DNA from: CAMWXW01 sp051650105
GTDB lineage: Bacteria > Desulfobacterota > Desulfovibrionia > Desulfovibrionales > Desulfovibrionaceae
Direction: 5' to 3'
NCBI GenBank assembly: GCA_051650105.1
Contig: JBOFIJ010000019.1
Span: 1 to 25,115 of the forward strand
Length of the DNA: 25,115 nt
The translations under genes and the position numbers were made by a program. Numbering within the stretch: the first letter of the stretch is position 1; the number at the start of each line of letters is the position of its first letter. This document shows, piece after piece, positions 8,405 to 14,617 of this stretch. Below the pieces are notes generated by a model. It ran no database searches. It was not told where the DNA came from and was given only the letters and a program-made list of their open reading frames with translations.

Positions 8405-9579
8405 AATCCAAGCCTACTATAGAGAACAGCAAATGCTGCATCTGCAACAATAACAAGAAAAAGAGATTGTACAACAGATTCTGTAGTGAGCTTACCTATT
8501 TCATCGGAACTACCTGTTGCAAGAAAACCATAAAAACATCCGACACCAGTAATAATAAAAGCAAATACAGGAGCTTTAATGAGTCCTAAATACAGTGTTT
8601 TAAGCGATGTTATATCTCTGAAAATATTCCAAAATGTTTGTGGTAGAATATCTAAAGAATACCAAGAGGCAAGCATACCACCTAATAAGCCCATTGAATT
8701 TGCAACAAGAGTGAGAAGAGGAAGAGAAAACATTAATGCAATAACTCTAGGTAGCACAAGATATTCCATAGGAGGCATACCCATAATACGCATGGAGATA
8801 ACCTCTTCATTACTAACCATAGAACCAATTTCTGCTGTACAAGAGGCTCCCGTTCGTCCTGCCACAATAATGGAAGCGAGCAAGACACCTAATTCACGTA
8901 AAATACTCACATCCAAAAGATTAATAACGAATATTTGTGCACCAAATCTCTTAAATGGGGCAGCACTCATATATGCTAGAACCATTCCGATAAGAAAAGA
9001 AAGCAGTCCAATTATTGGAATTGCTTTAATCCCCATGGTTTCAATATGAGAGACTATGGAAGTCCAATGAAATCTTCTAGGAGAAAAAAGAATAGTAAAA
9101 AGCTGTGCTACAAGGTAACCAAAAAAAGTGATCATTTTTTTATAAAATGTATACTGATCAAAAACAAATTGTCCAATACTGGACAAAAAGACAAGCGAAA
9201 AAGGAAGTTCAATAGGCGCTACACTATTTGACACAGGAATAGAGGAGATAGTATTAATTAATACCATTGTTTTATCGTCCGCATGTACAGTAATGTTTAA
9301 AGAAGAAGCCTTAAAAGGAGCTATAGCATTATTGATAAGAAGAACACCAGCACTGTCAATTTTTGATATAGACGTAAAATCTAGGATTAACGTATTCGTT
9401 ATGGATAAATCGATAGAGAGTAAATATTCACTAATAGTACGTTTTGCTTCTTCTATCGTGCCAATATCCCAAGTTCCCAACAGAGAAAGAGAAATAGTCT
9501 TTTTTTGTTTTAAAGAAGAACGTAAGGACGGTGGTGGATAATAATCCACATGATCCTGAGCGAGATTACTATTATTCAT
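8401..9579 (-). CDS. mlaE: STAS-MlaE fusion permease, phospholipid transport
   Basis: A 392-residue inner-membrane permease. Residues about 28-125 form a STAS domain (LLGTWDIGTIEEA..., with the conserved IDSAGVLLI loop), the role played by separate MlaB in enterobacteria. The rest is the MlaE permease with five or so membrane helices and the family motif region ELGVLLASIIVAGRTGASCTAE, then GSMVSNEEVISMRIMGM. The frame is open to a TTG at 9585. I prefer the ATG at 9579. It overlaps the preceding small gene by 8 nt, so coupling probably replaces a ribosome site, none being clear. Together with mlaF, mlaD and the lipoprotein it forms a complete transporter. Confidence 0.93.
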   Translation of the reverse strand: MNNSNLAQDHVDYYPPPSLRSSLKQKKTISLSLLGTWDIGTIEEAKRTISEYLLSIDLSITNTLILDFTSISKIDSAGVLLINNAIAPFKASSLNITVHADDKTMVLINTISSIPVSNSVAPIELPFSLVFLSSIGQFVFDQYTFYKKMITFFGYLVAQLFTILFSPRRFHWTSIVSHIETMGIKAIPIIGLLSFLIGMVLAYMSAAPFKRFGAQIFVINLLDVSILRELGVLLASIIVAGRTGASCTAEIGSMVSNEEVISMRIMGMPPMEYLVLPRVIALMFSLPLLTLVANSMGLLGGMLASWYSLDILPQTFWNIFRDITSLKTLYLGLIKAPVFAFIITGVGCFYGFLATGSSDEIGKLTTESVVQSLFLVIVADAAFAVLYSRLGL

Positions 9580-9802
9580 TGACAAAGGAATAACTTCTTA
9601 CAAGAAGGATTGTTATGTCTTTATCTAGTGCACTTTGGACGGGCGTTGCCATGATTTCTATTTCTTCCCCTATATAATTCACTATATCAGCACCAGCCCC
9701 TTTATGTGCAATAATATATTCTTCGCCATCAGAACGTAAACAAACTTGCGCTTCTTTTGTAATAATAGATAGAGGCTCCACACAACCCTGTAGCTTTTTC
9801 AT
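9572..9802 (-). CDS. Small OB-fold-like protein heading the Mla operon
   Basis: A 76-residue acidic protein with no signal peptide or membrane segment. The order QVCLRSDGEEYIIAHKG ... YIGEEIEIMATPVQ ... ITILLVRSYSF looks like the alternating strands of a small OB-fold barrel, but I do not recognise a named family. Its end overlaps the start of mlaE, so it is made with the Mla transporter. The ATG at 9802 has AGGATC upstream. Function unknown. Confidence 0.7.
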   Translation of the reverse strand: MKKLQGCVEPLSIITKEAQVCLRSDGEEYIIAHKGAGADIVNYIGEEIEIMATPVQSALDKDITILLVRSYSFVNE

Positions 9803-9865
9803 AAACCAAAAGATCCTTTATAAGATATAAACGTCTCATACTTTTATCACGAGACTTTCCTGCCT

Positions 9866-9894
9866 ATCATAGAATATTTTTCTATTATAGTAAA
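9866..9894 (-). promoter_or_regulatory. Candidate sigma70 promoter of the Mla operon
   Basis: On the minus strand TTTACT (-35, 9889-9894) and TATGAT (-10, 9866-9871) are separated by exactly 17 nt, upstream of the first gene of the operon (ATG at 9802). Match to consensus is 4/6 and 5/6. The spacing and place are good, but AT-rich DNA makes such matches common. Confidence 0.45.
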
Positions 9895-9964
9895 GTTTTT
9901 TTATAAAAAATAAATATTATTCAAAAGTATACTATAATATGGCATACTATCTTTATAATAGTAA

Positions 9965-10165
9965 TTACCGTGTTCGAAGAACACTCTTGTATGCATCAGC
10001 CCATGCATAAATTTGCGAATGTGTTACATACGATTCTGTTTTGCAGTGAGGGCATGAGAATGCAATTTTTGTTTTACTAAGGGAAAGGTTTTGTTGCACA
10101 AGAAGAGCATTTTTTCTACAATTTGGACAGCGGACTTCTAATTTCTTTGGTATTTGAATACTCAT
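9965..10165 (-). CDS. Small zinc-ribbon protein
   Basis: A 66-residue protein with two CxxC pairs, VRCPNCRK and FSCPHCKT, 25 or so residues apart, which would bind one zinc as a zinc ribbon. The rest is short, with a helical tail (HSQIYAWADAYKSVL). The ORF is open 13 codons further, but the ATG at 10165 follows GAAAGAGAG, a plausible ribosome site, and the longer form would be translated from repeat DNA. No partner can be named. It is transcribed away from the MFS gene and toward the Mla operon. Confidence 0.7.
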   Translation of the reverse strand: MSIQIPKKLEVRCPNCRKNALLVQQNLSLSKTKIAFSCPHCKTESYVTHSQIYAWADAYKSVLRTR

Positions 10166-10207
10166 TGTGAACTCTCTTTCAAAAAATTGTGAACTCTCTT
10201 TCAAAAA
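10164..10207. repeat. Perfect 22-bp tandem duplication
   Basis: Positions 10164-10185 and 10186-10207 are identical, beginning ATTGTGAACTCTC. On the minus strand each copy contains GAAAGAGAG, so the ribosome site of the zinc-ribbon gene exists twice. Only two copies are present. Confidence 0.9.
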
Positions 10208-10253
10208 TATGAGGATAGGACAAATATTTTGTACAAATAGTATCGGGGTGAAT

Positions 10254-11411
10254 ATGGAAAAGATTAGAGTAAATAGATTGTTTGTTATTTTTTTTATAAC
10301 ATTAGTTTCTATTATGGGTGTTTCAACGGTAATTCCAGCATTACCTCAAATTCAAAAATTTTATGATTTAGACTCAGAAACAGTCGGTTTAGTGCTAACT
10401 GTTTTTACGTTACCAGGTATTATTTTAGCTCCAATTATGGGTATGTTATCTGACAAATATGGAAGGCGGGCTGTTCTTGTACCTTCTCTTATTATATTTG
10501 GTTTAGCTGGAGTGGCATGTGCTTTTGCTGAAGATGTGAGAGTGCTGTTTGTACTACGTTTTATACAAGGCATAGGTGTAGGATCGTTAAACGTATTAAC
10601 AAATACATTAATTACAGATAGTTATCAGGGTGTTAATAGAATGAGAATATTGGGATATAATGCTATGATGCTTGGCATTGGAACGGGTTTAATGCCTTTT
10701 GTTGGAGGTATATTGGCATATTTTGATTGGAGATATGTTTTTATTATGTCGTCTGTATCGTTAATAGCTGCTTTCTTGAGTTGCTTTATAGAGTATCCAA
10801 AAGTAACATTGCATGTATCGTTTAAGGAGTATATAAGAAGCGCTGGGAAGGTGCTCTCTTCAAAAAGAATGGTATTATTATTGTCTTTAGCATTAGGTGC
10901 ATTTCTTATTGTCTATGGCCCGTTATCTACATATTATCCTCTCTATGCCAGTGAAAAATTTGGACTGTCTTCATTTGAAATAGGTTTACTATATTCTTGT
11001 ACGGCACTTGGGACAATTCTCGTTACAATGAAACTTGGTTATCTTTCTCAGTTTTTTACAAATCTAGTCTTGATTAGAGTTGCTCATTTGTTATATATTG
11101 CTAGTATGCTATTATTTCTTTATACATTCTCTCCATGGTTTTTTATTTTCCCTATTCTTGTCTATGGTTTTGCACAGGGATTGAAATATCCTAATCTAGT
11201 GAATTTGGTGAGTAATGAAGCAAATGATGAAAACAGAGGCATTGTTTTGGCGGTTCAGGGAACAGTATTTAGGTTATCTCAAACTATAGCACCTGTTATT
11301 TTTGGAGTAGTTTATTCTTTTTTTAAATTTGATGGTGTTTTTTATATGGGAATAGTTCTTTCCTTAATTATGTTAAGTATCACATTTTTTATTGAAGACA
11401 AGAAAATTTAG
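10254..11411 (+). CDS. MFS transporter, multidrug-efflux type (12 helices)
   Basis: A 385-residue inner-membrane proton-coupled transporter. It carries MFS motif A between helices 2 and 3 (GMLSDKYGRRAVLVP), the helix 4 RFIQGIGVG segment and a helix 5 motif-C-like stretch (GIGTGLMPFVGGILA) ending in WRYVF, all typical of the DHA1 drug:H+ antiporters. The drug or substrate cannot be told from sequence. The frame is open back to a GTG at 10167, but I start at the ATG at 10254, which has GGGGTGA upstream and puts the first helix directly after a short basic N-terminus. It stands alone, divergent from the zinc-ribbon gene. Confidence 0.88.
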   Translation: MEKIRVNRLFVIFFITLVSIMGVSTVIPALPQIQKFYDLDSETVGLVLTVFTLPGIILAPIMGMLSDKYGRRAVLVPSLIIFGLAGVACAFAEDVRVLFVLRFIQGIGVGSLNVLTNTLITDSYQGVNRMRILGYNAMMLGIGTGLMPFVGGILAYFDWRYVFIMSSVSLIAAFLSCFIEYPKVTLHVSFKEYIRSAGKVLSSKRMVLLLSLALGAFLIVYGPLSTYYPLYASEKFGLSSFEIGLLYSCTALGTILVTMKLGYLSQFFTNLVLIRVAHLLYIASMLLFLYTFSPWFFIFPILVYGFAQGLKYPNLVNLVSNEANDENRGIVLAVQGTVFRLSQTIAPVIFGVVYSFFKFDGVFYMGIVLSLIMLSITFFIEDKKI

Positions 11412-11480
11412 TGTGTTATATACATAGGAGAGAGATCAAGGTATAGTAGTATTACTTGTTAAGGTGGAATAAAGAACGAT

Positions 11481-11996
11481 ATGAATAAAAAGAAGCGTAA
11501 TGGTAGAGGGTACCTTTATTTATTGTATCTGCGTATAATACGTATTAGGGCAGAACCAAGAGAAATTGCTCTTGGCCTCGCTCTTGGTGTATTCATTGGA
11601 TCATTACCAATTATACCATTTCAAACTATTGCTGTAGTGATATTAGCGATACTTTTTAAAGCAAGTAAAATAGCGGGATTTCTTGGAACATTTGTTACAA
11701 ATCCAGTGACAATGTTACCATTTTATCTATTACTGTGGTACGTGGGGAGTTTTTTTATTCCTCATGCTGTTGGTGAGAATATAAATATGTCTGATCTGTC
11801 CTTAGAAAATTTAATAGCTCAAGGCCCCAACATTTTTTTGGCAATGATGCTAGGTGGAATTATAGTTGGTCTTCCTGCGGGTATCGTAACATTTTTTACT
11901 ATTAAGCCATTATTAGAAAAATATAAAAAAAGAAGAAATGAGCGAAAAAGAAAAAAAGTAATAAATGGTAAAAAGAATACACAAACAATTAAATAA
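11481..11996 (+). CDS. DUF2062 membrane protein
   Basis: A 171-residue protein with a basic N-terminus, three or so hydrophobic helices and a strongly basic C-terminal tail (KKRRNERKRKK). The segment EIALGLALGVFIGSLPIIPFQT followed by GTFVTNPVTMLPFY is the hallmark of the DUF2062 family, an inner-membrane family of unknown function. The ATG at 11481 lies 70 bp after the MFS stop. Upstream GGTGG is rather far and AAAGAA closer, so the ribosome site is weak. Confidence 0.85.
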   Translation: MNKKKRNGRGYLYLLYLRIIRIRAEPREIALGLALGVFIGSLPIIPFQTIAVVILAILFKASKIAGFLGTFVTNPVTMLPFYLLLWYVGSFFIPHAVGENINMSDLSLENLIAQGPNIFLAMMLGGIIVGLPAGIVTFFTIKPLLEKYKKRRNERKRKKVINGKKNTQTIK

Positions 11997-12318
11997 AAAA
12001 ATATATTCTACTATGAAATATGTAATGTCTTCTGAGGAGCAGATTACACATATCGTATTGTTTTTCGGAATGGGCGATCAATTATTTTTGAAGATGCACA
12101 AATAGTTTTAAAGAATTATAAATGGCATTGTGGGAGTATCTTTTTAGGAGTTCACGACAGAGTCTTATCTTCTTTATATTTTGGATACATTGTGGTATTT
12201 ATATATATTGTTATGGTGTTATCACGTAGTTTTTTTGTGTCACAGTGCTACTGTGTTATAAATAAAAAAGATAGAGAGAAAAAGATACTAATAAGGTCTG
12301 TGTTACTTGGAGGATGTC
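11997..12318. other. Spacer between DUF2062 gene and rsmA
   Basis: A hairpin at 12021-12048 (TGTAAT/ATTACA arms with inner CT-CT/AG-AG pairs, loop GAGG) could end transcription of the DUF2062 gene, though only TTGTTTTT further on is T-rich. A short ORF starts at 12013, and the -1 frame is open from 12036 to 12332, which together could be a decayed gene. A perfect 6-bp inverted repeat CACAGT-GCT-ACTGTG lies at 12240-12254. Confidence 0.5.
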
Positions 12319-13149
12319 ATGCGTTCTATTTTTAATATTATTTCTAAAGCTCATGAAGACATTCTTCATAAGAGTGTGCATTGTATTCCAAAAAAGGCAC
12401 TTGGCCAAAATTTTTTGAAAGAAAAGGACATTGCAAAGAAAATAGTTTCTTATCTTGATAATGTGGAAGGTATGACCATTATAGAAATAGGAGCTGGGGC
12501 TGGAGCTCTTACACATTTTTTACAGGAGAAAGAAAATTCTTTATATATTATAGAAAAAGATCCCTATTGGGCAGGTGTTCATTCCAAAAGTGTTCCTGTT
12601 GTATGCATGGATGCGTTATTCTTTGCATGGGAAAAAATACATTCCAATAGGGGATGTAGATACTGTCTTATTGGGAATTTGCCATATAATATTGCGTCTT
12701 CTCTTATTTGGGATATTGTATCACAAGCAGACGTTCCTGCTGTTTTTATGGTTCAAAAAGAAGTTGGAGAAAGATTATGTGCAAAAGAGGGCACAAAATT
12801 ATATGGTGCACTTAGTGTGTGGGTACAGAGTTTTGTAAAGGTTAAGAAAGAATGTATTGTTCCGCCGACAGCATTTTTTCCAAGACCAAAAATAGATTCA
12901 ATGGTACTTTCTTTCACCCCTTTTGCGCAGGAAAAAAGGGAATTAGTTCCAAAAGAATTAAAATTAATTTTAGAAATAATATTTCAACAGAGAAGAAAGC
13001 AATTACAGGGGGTTTTGAAAAAATATTATAAGGGTGTAGAAAGTGTTTTTGAAGAGTGTGGCTTTCTTCCTAAAATACGAGGAGAAGCTCTGAGTGTGAA
13101 AGATATACATATGTTGACAAAGGCACTTTATAAGAAAATAAATATATAG
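12319..13149 (+). CDS. rsmA: 16S rRNA (adenine1518-N6/adenine1519-N6)-dimethyltransferase
   Basis: RsmA (KsgA) dimethylates two adjacent adenines at the 3' end of 16S rRNA late in 30S assembly. The 276-residue protein has KKALGQNFL (about 26-33), SAM motif I EIGAGAGALT (56-65), the catalytic motif IV NLPYNI (120-125) and FFPRPKIDS. The C-terminal helical domain is complete. The frame is open to a TTG at 12307, but the ATG at 12319 is preceded by TTGGAGGATGTC, a perfect ribosome site. An N-terminal extension of about 25 residues precedes the usual start of homology. Confidence 0.96.
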   Translation: MRSIFNIISKAHEDILHKSVHCIPKKALGQNFLKEKDIAKKIVSYLDNVEGMTIIEIGAGAGALTHFLQEKENSLYIIEKDPYWAGVHSKSVPVVCMDALFFAWEKIHSNRGCRYCLIGNLPYNIASSLIWDIVSQADVPAVFMVQKEVGERLCAKEGTKLYGALSVWVQSFVKVKKECIVPPTAFFPRPKIDSMVLSFTPFAQEKRELVPKELKLILEIIFQQRRKQLQGVLKKYYKGVESVFEECGFLPKIRGEALSVKDIHMLTKALYKKINI

Positions 13150-13221
13150 TATAGCACTGTATTTTCTTGGTATATCTTCTGCATGTGTAAGTAAAAGATT
13201 GTACAGAGTAAAAGGTGTGTT

Positions 13222-13701
13222 ATGGAAGTGGAAGATATAGAGATGGAGGAAGAGGTTTTACAGGTTGTCTGTTTCAATATAGGAAAGGAAGAATACGCTC
13301 TTAATATTCTAAATGTCCGTGAGATAATTAGAATGAATGCAATTGCATCTACTCCATTGACACCAGAACATGTTGTTGGAGTGATGAATTTACGTGGTAA
13401 TATTATTCCGGTTATCAATTTACATATTTGTTTTGAAGTTGAAGAAAAAGAGAAAACAGAACAGACTAGAATAATAGTGACAGAATATGATAATTCTATT
13501 GTTGCATTCATTGTTGATACTGTGTCGGAAGTACTTTACTTAAATAAAAAAATACTTGAAGAAACAACAGATATGACAATGTTAAATAAGGACACGTTAA
13601 TAGAGAATATTGCAAAACTAGATGATGGTAAAAGGATAGTACTCTTACTCAATATTTTGAGATTAGTTAACGTGAATACGAACGGTATAGACGAGAATTG
13701 A
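13222..13701 (+). CDS. cheW: CheW-like chemotaxis coupling protein
   Basis: CheW links chemoreceptors to the CheA kinase at the inner face of the membrane. The 159 residues hold a complete CheW domain: VVCFNIGKEEYALNILNVREIIR, then the hallmark VVGVMNLRGNIIPVINL and a C-terminal ILLLNILRL-like strand. AAAGGTG precedes the ATG. It stands 72 bp after rsmA with no other chemotaxis gene nearby. Beyond the last in-domain codon the -1 frame remains open to 13773 with a charged sequence, so the original protein may have had a longer tail. Which receptor array it serves cannot be told. Confidence 0.9.
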   Translation: MEVEDIEMEEEVLQVVCFNIGKEEYALNILNVREIIRMNAIASTPLTPEHVVGVMNLRGNIIPVINLHICFEVEEKEKTEQTRIIVTEYDNSIVAFIVDTVSEVLYLNKKILEETTDMTMLNKDTLIENIAKLDDGKRIVLLLNILRLVNVNTNGIDEN

Positions 13702-13841
13702 AAATTATTCAGACGGCCCGTAACAGATATGAAAGAATGAGTAAACTTGGGGATAGCCAAGGTCCCTTCTAAAAGATAGCACGGTATCTCGAAGAATTGT
13801 TTAATGGGTATGTGTGCTGAATCGGTAAAGAATGGGATAAG

Positions 13842-13880
13842 TATATACCACAAGAAGAAAGATTCTCGTTGTGGTATATA
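13842..13880. terminator. 12-bp perfect inverted repeat between convergent cheW and peroxiredoxin genes
   Basis: TATATACCACAA at 13842-13853 pairs with TTGTGGTATATA at 13869-13880 around a 15-nt loop. It lies 9 nt past the peroxiredoxin stop and 140 bp past the cheW stop. No long T-tract follows on either strand, so it may stabilise the 3' end or act as a weak bidirectional terminator. Confidence 0.55.
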
Positions 13881-13889
13881 AGCGAAATA

Positions 13890-14516
13890 CTATTTTTTAT
13901 ATACTTCTGAAACTTTTCCTAAGGCAATTTCTGCTGGCTTCAATGTTTTTCCACCAGGTTTCCATTCACAAGGTACTACTTCACTTGGATTATTGAATGC
14001 ATGCATGAAAGCATGTAATTTTCTTATTAACTCGTCAATACTTCTTCCAACATTATAGAATTGTACTTCACTTGCAACAAGGGTGAGTTCTGGATCTAGA
14101 ATGAATGTCCCACGAAAATCGAGGCCATTTTCTTCATTATAAACACCAAAATAATCGGAAAGAGTTGTTTGACAATCTCCTCCCATTTTATAATTTATAC
14201 CAGAAAGAAGTTTTTCATAATCATGATACACAGCATGGGCAAAAACAGTATCAGTAGACACAGCAAGAACCTCTACTTTATCACCAAATGTGTCAGCAAC
14301 ACGTGCTAACTCAGCAAGCTCAGTTGCTCAAACAAAGGTAAAATCAGCAGGATAAAAGAATAATACAATCCATTTTCCTTTAGCGTCTTTGGAAGCAAAT
14401 TTTCCCATTTCACGTGTTTTAGCATTATATGTATCTACAGAGAAATTAGTAACTTTCTTTCCTAACATAGCTCTGTAATAACATTCTTCGTTTTCATCGC
14501 AACATTCGTCTTTCAT
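13890..14516 (-). CDS. Typical 2-Cys peroxiredoxin (AhpC/Prx1 type) with in-frame TGA at the peroxidatic position, probable selenoprotein
   Basis: Reads as 208 residues if the TGA at 14328-14330 is selenocysteine (residue 63). The segment before is FFYPADFTFV and after it ATELAELARVADTFGD. In ordinary members of the family this is FTFVCPTEL, so the TGA stands exactly at the peroxidatic cysteine. The resolving cysteine is kept at Cys183 in EVVPCEWKPGG, and DFRGTFILDP is present, so the rest of the enzyme is under constraint. The protein would reduce H2O2 and organic peroxides, with Sec-OH resolved by Cys183 of the partner subunit. The N-terminus is unusual, with cysteines at 5, 6 and 12. The ATG at 14516 has AAAAAGGGGA at good spacing. 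A hairpin fitting a bacterial SECIS begins at the TGA. Alternative: a TGC/TGT to TGA mutation giving a pseudogene, which the hairpin and intact flanks make less likely. Confidence 0.85.
14295..14330 (-). promoter_or_regulatory. Candidate bacterial SECIS element
   Basis: Counting from U of the UGA as 1 on the transcript, AGCAAC (3-8) pairs with GUUGCU (31-36), and an upper stem UGCU (15-18) pairs with AGCA (24-27), capped by the loop GAGUU. Two more pairs (12-30, 13-29) and one mismatch lie between. A G opening the apical loop about 16 nt after the UGA, with GU in the loop, agrees with known SelB-binding hairpins. Confidence 0.6.
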
Positions 14517-14536
14517 ACGCGTATCCCCTTTTTGAG

Positions 14537-14542
14537 ATTATA
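14537..14542 (-). promoter_or_regulatory. Candidate -10 box of the peroxiredoxin gene
   Basis: A perfect TATAAT on the minus strand lies about 20 bp before the peroxiredoxin ATG. No good -35 element stands 16-18 nt upstream, so the promoter may need an activator or be false. A TTGACT further up (about 14596-14601) is not at a useful distance from it. Confidence 0.25.
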
Positions 14543-14617
14543 TAAAACCTATTGATTCAAAAATCTTCTTAGACGATGGTAGCATATAATATATAAAAGT
14601 CAAGCGATGTTCCTTGA

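Noticed and set aside
13890..14261. C-terminal half of the peroxiredoxin as a separate gene starting at GTG
   Set aside because: It lacks the active-site half, and the frame continues upstream through the TGA to a well-formed start, so one gene with Sec is the better reading.
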